Shown here piece after piece: positions 40,477 through 49,302 of a DNA stretch of 64,000 bases. The stretch spans positions 682,001 through 746,000 of the forward strand of contig NZ_FZNS01000002.1 of the NCBI RefSeq assembly GCF_900188255.1, written 5' to 3'. Each line of letters opens with the position of its first letter. Positions within the stretch are counted from its first letter, which is position 1. The DNA comes from Hymenobacter mucosus. Its GTDB lineage: Bacteria; Bacteroidota; Bacteroidia; Cytophagales; Hymenobacteraceae. The notes beneath the pieces are model-generated. The model saw only the letters and a program-made list of their open reading frames with translations. It made no database searches and had not been told where the DNA came from. Both the position numbers and the translations under genes were made by a program.

Positions 40477-41880
40477 TTACTTCCGATACTGGTCAATCAG
40501 GCGGGCCAGCGCCCGTTGCGACTCCAGCTCGGGGAAGTATTCAAACAACAGCCGGTGCTTATCAAAGTCCAGCGTTAAAGCACCTTCCAGCGTTTCGTAG
40601 GCCTCACGGTAGCGGCCGGCTGCCAGCAGGTAGGCGCATAGGCGGTAATGCAATTCGGCCTCCATGGGCTGAATTTCTACGGCATTACGCATCAAATCAA
40701 TGGCCCCGTCGAAGTTGCCTTGCTCATAGAGAATAATACTCCAGTTAAGCCACGCATCTTTGTTGTCAGGAGCTACTTCAGTTGCCTTCTCGTAACACTC
40801 GATAGACGATACCACGTTGCCAATTTGGTATTCGGCAGCGGCCAGGGCCAACCAGTATTCAATGCTTTCGTCGTAGAGGCTCACGGCCTTCCGAAAGAAA
40901 TGAATGGCCTCGAAGTAGCGTTCCTGCACGTTCATCACGATGCCAATGCCAAACCACGCCTCATCCAAGGTAGGGTCTAGGTCGATGGAGCGCTGGTAGA
41001 AGCGGCGGGCATTGTCCCACTCGGCTAGCTTTTCGTAACACTCGCCAATGTTGCACAAGGCTTCGGCAGTAGGCTCACCCTCTGGGTAACTCAGCTCAAA
41101 CTCACTAATCGCACGACGATACTGCTCTAAGCTAACGTAGGTACTCGCCAAGAAGCCATGAGCTTCGTAGAACTTAGCATCAATGAGAATAGCGTAGTCG
41201 AAGGCGCTAATAGCATCGTCGAACTTGCCAGCCCGCAAGTACGCCTGTCCTAAGTTGTACCAAGCTACCGCAGAGTAAGGGTCGTCATCAGTGAAGCGGC
41301 GGAAGAAATCAAGGTTGTTTTCCAGCCGTTCGCTTACCTCCAGACAGTACAACAACTCCTGCACTGCCACGTCATTGTCGGGGTTGAGGCGCAGGCTTTG
41401 CTTGTAGTACTTAGCGGCACTCTTAAACTTCTGCCAGCTCTGGTACGCCAGGCCTAAGTTGAAGAAGATGTCGTCGCGGTCCTGCGCACGCTCGGCTGCT
41501 TGGTGAAAAAAAGCCACAGCTTCAGCAAAGTCGCCGCGCTGGGTAGCAATAATGCCCCGCGTTACCGCTACATCTGGATTATCTGGGTCGAGCTGCGCCA
41601 CATCCTCAATCTGCTGAGCAGCCGCCACATATTCGCCCTTCATTGCCAATACTTGCGACCGATCAATGAGCAGCTCCGTGCTGAATGGATATTGGGCAAT
41701 AGCCGCCTCACAAGCCTGTAAGGCCTTTTCGTACTGGGTGTTCGTAGTATAATGGTCGATGATGTTTTCAAAATCGGCCAAATCAAAAAACACGGGTTCA
41801 TTTTGGGCTACCATCCGCTCAAAGCGGCGCACAGTATCCAGTACTTCCTCCCGGTCTTCAAAATTTTCGTTCATTCTCAT
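40477..41880 (-). CDS. Tetratricopeptide-repeat protein
   Basis: A 467-residue soluble protein made almost wholly of about eleven TPR repeats, for example ALQACEAAIAQYPFSTELLI, AAQQIEDVAQLDPDNPDVAV, AVAFFHQAAERAQDRDDIFF, AAKYYKQSLRLNPDNDVAVQ and AISAFDYAILIDAKFYEAHG. It has no signal peptide or transmembrane helix, so it is cytoplasmic. The N-terminus (EDREEVLDTVRRFERMVAQN) is helical and acidic. A conserved Bacteroidota TPR scaffold of unknown partner. ATGs at 41880 and 41874 are both possible (MRMNENFED). Confidence 0.88.
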   Translation of the reverse strand: MRMNENFEDREEVLDTVRRFERMVAQNEPVFFDLADFENIIDHYTTNTQYEKALQACEAAIAQYPFSTELLIDRSQVLAMKGEYVAAAQQIEDVAQLDPDNPDVAVTRGIIATQRGDFAEAVAFFHQAAERAQDRDDIFFNLGLAYQSWQKFKSAAKYYKQSLRLNPDNDVAVQELLYCLEVSERLENNLDFFRRFTDDDPYSAVAWYNLGQAYLRAGKFDDAISAFDYAILIDAKFYEAHGFLASTYVSLEQYRRAISEFELSYPEGEPTAEALCNIGECYEKLAEWDNARRFYQRSIDLDPTLDEAWFGIGIVMNVQERYFEAIHFFRKAVSLYDESIEYWLALAAAEYQIGNVVSSIECYEKATEVAPDNKDAWLNWSIILYEQGNFDGAIDLMRNAVEIQPMEAELHYRLCAYLLAAGRYREAYETLEGALTLDFDKHRLLFEYFPELESQRALARLIDQYRK

Positions 41881-42087
41881 GCTGCTACAATCAGCCAAAA
41901 GCCGCCAACATGGCAGCTTTCCGGGGTGGATCAAAGCTAAATTCTAGTGAATTCGCCTCTATCCTGAATATACAACAACCGCACCGCAGACCCACAGGTT
42001 CAGGCGCGCGTAGCGTAGATTTAAAACTTCGTAATTCTTGTATCGAAGGTACGCTGCTAGTGCTTTCCTCCGCGTCGATAACGTTTT

Positions 42088-43098
42088 TTACCGAGTTGCT
42101 GGGCTAGCAGCTGCGAGCATAACGAGCTCATCACAGCACCACCGAATCGTTTCAGATAAAGGCCGGAACTCCATGTGCAAGGTCTGCCGCACTTTATCGG
42201 CCTTGTATTCGGTAGGCTGGCGCCCAGCGCGGGCGGTATCCTTGGTGATGAGCGGCCGTGCGCCCGTTAGCAGGGACCGGACATGCTCAAGGCGCCAGAT
42301 AGATTCGGCCAGCCAGTTAGGCACTTCCGTTGTGGGAGGCCGCTTACCGAAGCACGTTGCTGCTTCGGCAAAGAACTGGTGTAGCGGAAGACTACCAGCA
42401 CTCAGTACATACCGCTCACCGCTTATTTCGGTGTCCAAGGTCAGCTGACGCAGGGCATGTACTACATCGCGCACGTCCACTAAGTTGATGCGGCCAGGAG
42501 TGTAAAAGCGGTGCTGATTGTAAGCATACCGAAAGAGCCGGGTGCTGCTCCGGTCCCAATCTGCCGGCCCGAGTATCACTGATGGGTTTACTATTACAGC
42601 TCTAAGGCCTTCCGACACCCCTCGCCATACTTCCAGTTCACCTAGGTACTTCGACGTTGCGTACGCATTGTGCGCCGCGCCCAAATCCCACTTTGCAGTT
42701 TCGTCGATTACTAGTGGCGCTTGTTCCTCTTCAGTGTCGGCCTTTCGGCTGTCCAGCGCTGCTACCGAAGAAACGTAGCCCAATCGTATTCCATGCCGTT
42801 CCAGGCAAGCATCTACGATGTTGGCGGTACCCTCTACGTTCGTTTGCTGCAGCGCTTCCTCATCCTGCGGTGCGTACGATACTAACCCCGCACAATGAAA
42901 CACGTGGGTTACGCCTTCTAGCGCTGCTCGTAAGCCAATGGCATCTCGCACATCACCTTCTATCCACTCTACCTGGTCGGCTCCGGACACGGCCGGCACT
43001 TGCTCTCGATATAGCGCGCGGACGGGTAATCCACGAGCCACTAGTTCAGCAATAAGAAAGCTCCCCACCAACCCGCTTCCACCGGTCACAAAAATCAT
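42088..43098 (-). CDS. NAD-dependent epimerase/dehydratase (extended SDR)
   Basis: A 336-residue enzyme. It starts MIFVTGGSGLVGSFLIAELV with the GGxGxxG NAD(P) site, then EWIEGDVRD, VFHCAGLVSYAPQDEE, VEGTANIVDACL, LGYVSSVAAL and the catalytic Tyr-Lys pair in AYATSKYLGELEV. ILGPADW follows the active site. The C-terminal half (SIWRLEHVRSLLTGARPLIT) resembles dihydroflavonol-4-reductase-like members. The substrate, a nucleotide sugar or a small ketone, is unknown. It lies just downstream of the polysaccharide export operon on the same strand with an 83-base gap, so it may be co-transcribed and act on sugars. Confidence 0.9.
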   Translation of the reverse strand: MIFVTGGSGLVGSFLIAELVARGLPVRALYREQVPAVSGADQVEWIEGDVRDAIGLRAALEGVTHVFHCAGLVSYAPQDEEALQQTNVEGTANIVDACLERHGIRLGYVSSVAALDSRKADTEEEQAPLVIDETAKWDLGAAHNAYATSKYLGELEVWRGVSEGLRAVIVNPSVILGPADWDRSSTRLFRYAYNQHRFYTPGRINLVDVRDVVHALRQLTLDTEISGERYVLSAGSLPLHQFFAEAATCFGKRPPTTEVPNWLAESIWRLEHVRSLLTGARPLITKDTARAGRQPTEYKADKVRQTLHMEFRPLSETIRWCCDELVMLAAASPATR

Positions 43099-43181
43099 GG
43101 TATTGGGGGTTAGAGCGTAGAAGGTTGGTAGCGACACGCGCTTATTGAAGCACGCGCCTAATTCAATCTATACTGTGTTAT

Positions 43182-43946
43182 CTACAAGGTAGCGTTGAGC
43201 AAAGGCAACGCCAATAACTTCTGTAAATAAGCACTAGTCAGCACTTTTGTTTGAATGGAGTCGGTGTGCTTGATATGGTGAGCATCCGTGCCTACTAGGT
43301 CTACTAACCCAGCGTCAATCAGCTTTTCGGCCACCTTCTTTGCTCCGCTTGAGTAGTAGCCAGTTAGGGAGTTTAAGTTTAGTTGCAGAAGGATACCATC
43401 CTGACGAATCTTCTCCAAATCCGCAAACCGGCCGTACAGATAAGTATAGCGCTCAGGGTGAGCTAGTACGGGCCGGTAGCCGGCCGCCTGCAGATTAAAC
43501 ATCGTTTCCGCGAAGTTCAGCGGCTCATTGATGTAGGAGGTTTCTACCAGGATATAGCGCTGCGCTCCTCCAAACGTGAGTAGAGGATCCTGCCGCTCCA
43601 AACGTTGACTAAACCACTCATCTAAGTAATACTCAGCGGCACATTCGAGGGCCACTTCGGTTACACCAGCTTGTATTGCGGCGCTCCGTAAGCTTTCCAG
43701 GGCACCGCAGATTCCTTCCGGGGTATTGCGGTAGAAGTCGCCCATTACGTGTGGGGTCATTATTAGCTTCCGATACCCCAATTTCTGCAAGGCCCGCAGT
43801 AGCTCTACCGATTGTTCAACTGTCTCAGCTCCATCATCCAGCCCGGGCAGCACATGGGAGTGCATATCAGTACCCAGTGCTTCCAAGGTGGCCGTTGGCG
43901 CAGCATCGTTACCTGACCCAAATAATTTCTGGAAGAAAGAAGCCAT
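43182..43946 (-). CDS. cpsB: PHP-type tyrosine-protein phosphatase, CpsB/YwqE-like
   Basis: A 254-residue metal-dependent phosphatase that removes phosphate from the Tyr tail of the partner tyrosine kinase and so controls polysaccharide export. PHP-domain metal ligands are in TDMHSHVLPGLDDGAETVE, LIMTPHVMGDFYRN, ECAAEYYLDEWF, PVLAHPERYTYL and LVGTDAHHIKHTDS. The gene follows wzc by 21 bases in the same operon, which supports this pairing. Confidence 0.92.
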   Translation of the reverse strand: MASFFQKLFGSGNDAAPTATLEALGTDMHSHVLPGLDDGAETVEQSVELLRALQKLGYRKLIMTPHVMGDFYRNTPEGICGALESLRSAAIQAGVTEVALECAAEYYLDEWFSQRLERQDPLLTFGGAQRYILVETSYINEPLNFAETMFNLQAAGYRPVLAHPERYTYLYGRFADLEKIRQDGILLQLNLNSLTGYYSSGAKKVAEKLIDAGLVDLVGTDAHHIKHTDSIQTKVLTSAYLQKLLALPLLNATL

Positions 43947-43967
43947 GGAGAAGAATAGCGTACTGCG

Positions 43968-46418
43968 CTAAGAAAAGCGTTTCCGCAGCTTATTCAACAC
44001 TCCTCTTGTTGGCTTTGTCTCTTCATAATAGCCTTGTCCGTAGCCATAGCCGTAGCCATAGCCGTAGCCGTAGCCATACGCACCACCAGCCTTCGCGTCG
44101 TTGAGAATGGTGGTTAGCTTAGTAAAGCCGTTCGAGCGAACCAACTTACTTATGTTCTTAAGGAAAGACTTCTTAGAGTAATTAGCTCGTACAATGTAGA
44201 TAGGCACGTCTGCCTTCCGCATGATGAGAATACCATCCGTCACGAGTCCTACGGGTGGTGTATCTATCATCACTACATCATAGGTCTGAAAAAGAGACGC
44301 CAGCATCTCATCGAAACGGGGGCTTAGAATGAGTTCTGACGGATTAGGCGGGGTAGGGCCAGCAGAAATAAAATCCAGTAGTGGAATAGCGGTATGCTGA
44401 ATGCATTCTTGCCAAGTGTGCCGCTCAATTAGAATAGTACTAACGCCTTTTACGTTCTCAGCTCCGAATGCCAAGTTTACTTTGGGCTTGCGCATGTCTA
44501 GGTCCAGAATTACCACCTTCTGATCGGAAGCAGCAATAATCCCGGCCAAGTTCACTGTTACGAACGTCTTGCCTTCCCCACTGATAGTAGAGGTAACAGA
44601 AATTAGACGCTTCTTCTTTGAAGAGGCTATGAACTCCAAGTTGGTTCGAATAGAACGGATGGCTTCTGATATAGCTGCTTTGGGGTTACGGTCCACTACC
44701 AGCTTCGAGACTGCCATCTTCTCCTTATCATACGTCGGGATTACGCCCAGCACCGGCACCGATGTATTCCGCTCTAGTTCACCAACATTCGTTACAGTGT
44801 TGTGTAGTAAGTAACGGACAGCAATTAGACCAATCCCTAGTACTAAACCAGCCGCTAAGCCAATGGCATACACCATAAGTCGAACTGGTGAGATAGGTGC
44901 GCTGGGCAACGTAGCGGGCGATAATACTTGAAAATCGGCCGTAATGCCGGCCCGCGCTATGTTGTACTCCAGGGTCTTGTCCATCATCAGCAAGCTGTAT
45001 TTCTCGTACAACTCACGAGGACGCTTAAGCCGCTCAATCTGAGTCTTAAGCTCAGGTAGCTCCTGCAAGCGGCCTTGTAGAGCACCTTGCTTGGCATCCA
45101 TTTCAGCCAACTGACGCTGTAGTAGCTGTTGATTCTGAACCAGCAGCTGACGAATGCTACGCTTCGTAAAAGCTATCTGGTCTTGAATGACTTGGATAGC
45201 TGTAGTAGTAGGTTTATAGCCTACTGAGGCTCGATTTAAATCGAGCTGTAATCCATAGAGCTCCCCTATTCGTTCTGTTAACTCAGGAGCTTTTATCTCT
45301 GCTAGGGCAGGGATACTTTGTTCAGCAGATACATCTTCCCGTGCTACGAATTGATTACTCTCAATCTGATTACTTAGGTTACGCAGCAGATTAATTTGCT
45401 CCTGTAGTTCCTGCCGCTCTTCCTGCTGAGTAGTTATTGCTGATGTTACAGTACCCAACTCTGACTCCGCATCGAAGAGATTATTACGCTTCATGAAGTC
45501 CTGCAATTGCTCTTCCGCTTGGCGCAATAGTCTTCTATTTTCCTCAGACTGCTCAGCCAAGTAGCGCAGGGTTTTGGCAGATTGCTCCTGCTTGCGCTGA
45601 ATTTTCTCTACTAAATAGGCCGTATCTACCTTATTAACAATATCATGCGCCTTAAGAGGATTATAATCAGTAAATCCAATGCTGATTGTATTTGCATCAG
45701 GATTTACAACCTGCACTTGCAGATTCTGGCTTAAGTAGCCATTGATTGTACCCTCGTCATGAATAATAAAGAATAAGTTACGCTCTAGGTCGCTGGGCTG
45801 GTAAAAAGCAGTACGGTATAAGCGCAAACGAAATCCAGTGGTTTCAACTGGAGCGTCGAAACCGGTTTCCTTAACCACTTCTTGACCGCCCTCCAAGTAA
45901 GTTAGCTGTACCCGGTTTGGGCTCAGAAACTTCAAATTGAAACGAGTATTAAATAGACTACCGTTTTTACTCTCGTATTCTACTTTAAAAGGGGAGGTCT
46001 TGTACAGCTCTGTCTCAAGTACAGTACCCTCCGCATAATAGGCAACTTCCAATTCTAGCGAATCGCGGAGACGGCGATAAATCAGGTCAGAGTTAATCAG
46101 TTCCATCTCCCCCGACAGTTGAGTGACAGTCTGCTTCTGCTCAACCATTTTACCTAGCCCTTCTAGCCCCAATACACCTGCTTCCGTTTTCTCGTCTATT
46201 TTGAGAACGGAAGAGGATTGATAAACTGGACGAGTATAGCGCAGAAATAACCAAGAGGTCAGTAGACCAAGCATTACCAGTAAAAGCACCCAAGGCAAGC
46301 TTTTACGGGCAACCATGATGAGGGTGGTTAGGTCCAATCCTCCACCATCATCTTCATCTGCTTCTCCGCCAGCATTGCGGACCAGATCTTCTAATTCAAC
46401 TTCTTCGTTTACAGCCAT
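43968..46418 (-). CDS. wzc: Polysaccharide co-polymerase and tyrosine autokinase
   Basis: An 816-residue inner-membrane protein. After an acidic N-terminus, transmembrane helix 1 spans about residues 40-62 (LPWVLLLVMLGLLTSWLFL). A Wzz domain and a long coiled-coil (QEQSAKTLRYLAEQSEENRR, EERQELQEQINLLRNLSNQI) project into the periplasm, followed by a GNVR region and helix 2 (VYAIGLAAGLVLGIGLIAV). The cytoplasmic BY-kinase has Walker A STISGEGKT, Walker A' VILDLDMRKPKV and Walker B VVMIDTPPVGL. The C-terminal tail is an unusual (Gly-Tyr)n run with about ten Tyr, encoded by a 12-base repeat, which is the autophosphorylation cluster. It works with wza upstream and cpsB downstream. Confidence 0.95.
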   Translation of the reverse strand: MAVNEEVELEDLVRNAGGEADEDDGGGLDLTTLIMVARKSLPWVLLLVMLGLLTSWLFLRYTRPVYQSSSVLKIDEKTEAGVLGLEGLGKMVEQKQTVTQLSGEMELINSDLIYRRLRDSLELEVAYYAEGTVLETELYKTSPFKVEYESKNGSLFNTRFNLKFLSPNRVQLTYLEGGQEVVKETGFDAPVETTGFRLRLYRTAFYQPSDLERNLFFIIHDEGTINGYLSQNLQVQVVNPDANTISIGFTDYNPLKAHDIVNKVDTAYLVEKIQRKQEQSAKTLRYLAEQSEENRRLLRQAEEQLQDFMKRNNLFDAESELGTVTSAITTQQEERQELQEQINLLRNLSNQIESNQFVAREDVSAEQSIPALAEIKAPELTERIGELYGLQLDLNRASVGYKPTTTAIQVIQDQIAFTKRSIRQLLVQNQQLLQRQLAEMDAKQGALQGRLQELPELKTQIERLKRPRELYEKYSLLMMDKTLEYNIARAGITADFQVLSPATLPSAPISPVRLMVYAIGLAAGLVLGIGLIAVRYLLHNTVTNVGELERNTSVPVLGVIPTYDKEKMAVSKLVVDRNPKAAISEAIRSIRTNLEFIASSKKKRLISVTSTISGEGKTFVTVNLAGIIAASDQKVVILDLDMRKPKVNLAFGAENVKGVSTILIERHTWQECIQHTAIPLLDFISAGPTPPNPSELILSPRFDEMLASLFQTYDVVMIDTPPVGLVTDGILIMRKADVPIYIVRANYSKKSFLKNISKLVRSNGFTKLTTILNDAKAGGAYGYGYGYGYGYGYGQGYYEETKPTRGVLNKLRKRFS
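44034..44080. repeat. Short tandem repeat in the wzc Tyr tail
   Basis: Alternating CCGTAG and CCATAG hexamers (Tyr-Gly codons on the minus strand) repeated about seven times. Length change by slippage would keep the frame and change the number of tyrosines. Confidence 0.75.
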
Positions 46419-46462
46419 GTAGGCAGGTGCTCAGGAGGAGTAAAAAGTATACAGATCTGCTA

Positions 46463-47404
46463 TTAGTTGCCTATAACAGCATTCCGTACCAGCAAGAAAG
46501 TAGTGATGATGCCCGCTATGCTACCTACTATACCAAAATAAGGCTGGATATCAGTTAGAGTTTCGTACACAGGCCGACGAATGGGCTCGACGTAAATAAT
46601 ATCATTAGGCTCAACTTGCAAACTAGCGCGCCGCATTCCTTCGATAGTGGTCAAGTTGATTATTTGTACTTGCGGATTTTTCAAATTCCCCCTGATAAGG
46701 CGGATATTATCAGCCCTACCAGCCTGTGCCCCTCCTGCATTGCCACCTGTACCCACGTAACCGCCGGTAATGCCTCCTGCTTGCGCTAGCACCTCCAACA
46801 AATTCATATTGTCATTGTACATATAGATGACCTGGCCTGATCCACCAGCTACTGCCCCCAATACCACAATGCGATTGTTGTTGACCCTTGTTACGACGAA
46901 TACGTCTTTATAATACTCACTGTATCGTTGAGCCAAGATGCTATCAGCCTGAAGTAAAGTGTAACCAGCCAGCTTAACCGGAGCTATCATGGGCAACGTG
47001 ATGATACCATCATGCTGCACCAAGAATTCATTCAGGCCATATCCCTGCTGCTGTTGCTGCTGTTGCTGCCCACGGCCCGAGGTATTACGCTGAACAGTTT
47101 GCCTGTTACCTCCCTGACCGCCAGGAGTACCAAACATCAACTCTCCATTAGGGTCTAAAATCCGCTCCCCTTTATTGGTATTCACTCGCACTTCCAAGTA
47201 GTCGTTCGGCTGGATTATGTAGTTCCGTTCTGCACGATTTACCACATCTCGCAAACGAGCCGTATCAAGAGCACCAGCACCGTCTGTTCGTAGCAAAACG
47301 TTTTGCTGACGTAAGCGCGAAGTAGTACAAGAGAAGGTAAGCAGCAGAAACGGCGCACATAGCAGCCAAAGACGGAAAATGCGGCAGATAGGGGTAATTT
47401 GCAT
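46463..47404 (-). CDS. wza: Outer-membrane polysaccharide export protein
   Basis: A 313-residue lipoprotein (lipobox LTFSC, Cys 26) of the Wza/poly-export family, which forms the outer-membrane channel. The poly-export domain is seen as YIIQPNDYLEVRV, and a SLBB domain as VVLGAVAGGSGQVIYMYNDN, NLLEVLAQAGGITGGYVG, followed by VEPNDIIYVEP. A C-terminal hydrophobic helix (GIVGSIAGIITTFLLVRNAV) is compatible with membrane insertion. An odd feature is an insertion between residues about 90 and 120 with a run of eight Gln (GRGQQQQQQQQGYG). It is the first gene of wza-wzc-cpsB, 44 bases before wzc. Confidence 0.93.
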   Translation of the reverse strand: MQITPICRIFRLWLLCAPFLLLTFSCTTSRLRQQNVLLRTDGAGALDTARLRDVVNRAERNYIIQPNDYLEVRVNTNKGERILDPNGELMFGTPGGQGGNRQTVQRNTSGRGQQQQQQQQGYGLNEFLVQHDGIITLPMIAPVKLAGYTLLQADSILAQRYSEYYKDVFVVTRVNNNRIVVLGAVAGGSGQVIYMYNDNMNLLEVLAQAGGITGGYVGTGGNAGGAQAGRADNIRLIRGNLKNPQVQIINLTTIEGMRRASLQVEPNDIIYVEPIRRPVYETLTDIQPYFGIVGSIAGIITTFLLVRNAVIGN

Positions 47405-47648
47405 GCAGACCAGGATGACCAGGTATGTGAGGTAGAAAACTATAAACGCTCGTTTTTGCGAGGCAGTATTTTTTCTAAAAAACCCTCAAAGTAACCGAAT
47501 TAGCGCGCCCTTTCAAAATCCGAGCCAAGCACCACCGAATGATGCACTCACTTCTCCTCACTTGAAATCGTACTTTCGTGGACCCAAAACCAGCCCCCAC
47601 TGGTTTTTCTCATACTCCGTTCTCACCCTCATCTATCCCCACCCACTT

Positions 47649-48788
47649 ATGGAACTGGTAACCACTGAAAACCAGACAATGATTGCCCAGATGGTGCGCG
47701 ACTTTGCCGCGCACCATATTAAACCCCACATGCGCCAGTGGGATGAAACGCAGGAGTTCCCCATAGACGTTTTTCACAAGCTTGGTGAACTAGGCTTAAT
47801 GGGTGTGCTTGTGCCGGAAGAATTCGGCGGGGCTGGCTTTGGTTACGTGGAATACGTAACTGCCATTGCAGAATTGTCCAAAATTGACGGCAGCATTGGC
47901 CTGAGTATGGCCGCCCATAATTCCTTGTGCACGGGCCACATTCTACAGCACGCTTCCCAGGAGCAAAAACGCAAGTACCTACCAAAACTAGCCTCGGGTG
48001 AATGGATCGGTGCCTGGGGCCTGACAGAGCCAAATACAGGATCTGATGCAGGCAATATGCGCACGGTGGCCGTGGAAGATGGTGACTTTTATGTCATCAA
48101 CGGAGCCAAGAATTTCATCACTCACGGTAAGAGCGGCAACGTAGCAGTAGTTATTGCCCGCACTGGTGAAGTAGGTGACTCCCATGGTATGACTGCTTTC
48201 ATTGTGGAGCGAGGTACTCCTGGTTTTGAAGGCGGCAGAAAGGAAGACAAGCTAGGCATGCGGGCTTCGGAAACAACTGAAATGATTTTCACTGATTGCC
48301 GCGTGCCAAAAGAAAATGTGATTGGCAAGGTGGGTGACGGCTTCGTACAGTCTCTTAAGGTGCTTGACGGCGGCCGTATCAGCATTGCTGCGCTTAGCTT
48401 GGGTATTGCACAGGGAGCGTATGAGGCGGCGTTACAGTATTCTAAAGAGCGCCACCAGTTCAATCAGCCAATCAGCAACTTTCAGGGTATTGGCTTTAAG
48501 CTAGCTGATATGGCTACGGAAATTGAAGCCGCTTCTCTGCTCACTTACCGCGCAGCCGATATGAAAGACCGGGGACTGAACGTCAACCGCGAGTCGGCAA
48601 TGGCGAAGTTGTATGCTTCTGAGGTGTCGGTGCGAGTGGCAAACGAGGGGGTGCAAATTTTCGGTGGCTACGGGTATACCAAAGACTACCCCGCTGAAAA
48701 GTATTACCGCGACGCCAAGCTTTGCACTATTGGCGAAGGCACTTCTGAGATTCAGAAGCTCGTTATTGCCCGTACATTACTCAAATAG
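47649..48788 (+). CDS. Acyl-CoA dehydrogenase
   Basis: A 379-residue FAD enzyme of beta-oxidation or branched-chain amino-acid breakdown, oxidising acyl-CoA to enoyl-CoA. It shows [39 protein letters not shown] (FAD/substrate loop), [33 protein letters not shown] and the C-terminal AVR-like [17 protein letters not shown]. The catalytic Glu is E363 in [10 protein letters not shown], in the short-chain position. The start at 47649 ([12 protein letters not shown]) is chosen because the 29 codons upstream are not family-like. A TACTTTCG at 47571-47578 may be its -7 box. Confidence 0.94.
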   Translation: MELVTTENQTMIAQMVRDFAAHHIKPHMRQWDETQEFPIDVFHKLGELGLMGVLVPEEFGGAGFGYVEYVTAIAELSKIDGSIGLSMAAHNSLCTGHILQHASQEQKRKYLPKLASGEWIGAWGLTEPNTGSDAGNMRTVAVEDGDFYVINGAKNFITHGKSGNVAVVIARTGEVGDSHGMTAFIVERGTPGFEGGRKEDKLGMRASETTEMIFTDCRVPKENVIGKVGDGFVQSLKVLDGGRISIAALSLGIAQGAYEAALQYSKERHQFNQPISNFQGIGFKLADMATEIEAASLLTYRAADMKDRGLNVNRESAMAKLYASEVSVRVANEGVQIFGGYGYTKDYPAEKYYRDAKLCTIGEGTSEIQKLVIARTLLK

Positions 48789-48884
48789 GCCTTTCGGAAA
48801 AGCCAGAGTAGGTGGCTGCGCTGTGTAAGGACAGAGGTATATGGCAGACCCCAAATGATTGAATCCTAGTTAATCTACAAATCA

Positions 48885-48917
48885 TTTGCATCTGCCACTC
48901 ATACTTTATTATCTTTG
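48885..48917 (+). promoter_or_regulatory. Promoter of rpsU
   Basis: TTTG at 48885-48888, a 21-base spacer and TATCTTTG at 48910-48917 form a full consensus promoter. A 9-bp inverted repeat (48852-48860 and 48880-48888) overlaps the -33 element and may be an operator. Confidence 0.8.
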
Positions 48918-48955
48918 CGGCCCCTCCAACCCGGGATTTCAACCTCACTGAAGAT

Positions 48956-49150
48956 ATGATCATCGTACAAATCAAAGAAAACGAGTCGGTTGACCGTGCG
49001 CTGAAGCGCTTTAAGAAGAAATTCGAGCGCACGGGCGTTCTGAAAGAACTGCGTCGTCGTACGTTCTTCCAGAAGCCTTCCATCACCAACCGCAAGCAAA
49101 AGCAGAAGGCTATCTACAAGCTGGCTACCTACGGTACCGACGCTAACTAG
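48956..49150 (+). CDS. rpsU: 30S ribosomal protein bS21
   Basis: A 64-residue basic protein: [20 protein letters not shown], then [20 protein letters not shown] and a Lys-rich tail. It sits near the 3' end of 16S rRNA. In Bacteroidia it helps to mask the anti-Shine-Dalgarno sequence, in line with the rarity of Shine-Dalgarno sites across this window. No strong Shine-Dalgarno sequence is seen before its own ATG here. It has its own consensus promoter and terminator and is thus a single-gene unit. Confidence 0.96.
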   Translation: MIIVQIKENESVDRALKRFKKKFERTGVLKELRRRTFFQKPSITNRKQKQKAIYKLATYGTDAN

Positions 49151-49175
49151 TAGACCTACTCGTTTTAACAGGTTT

Positions 49176-49222
49176 GAAAAAGCCGGCTATCCTGCCCTAG
49201 TGGCATGGTAGCCGGCTTTTTC
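49176..49222 (+). terminator. Terminator of rpsU
   Basis: A perfect 14-bp stem GAAAAAGCCGGCTA/TAGCCGGCTTTTTC with a T5 tract inside the 3' arm. Confidence 0.88.
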
Positions 49223-49302
49223 ACGTCCGTACTTTGCATTTTTTTCTTGCGTTGAATTATCTACATTGGTTGTCCGGTCTTGCCTTGACAGGGCCTTAGC
49301 CT

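Noticed and set aside
44034..44080. Short repeated units that could be taken for a CRISPR array
   Set aside because: The units are six bases, directly adjacent, without spacers, and encode the Tyr-Gly tail of Wzc.
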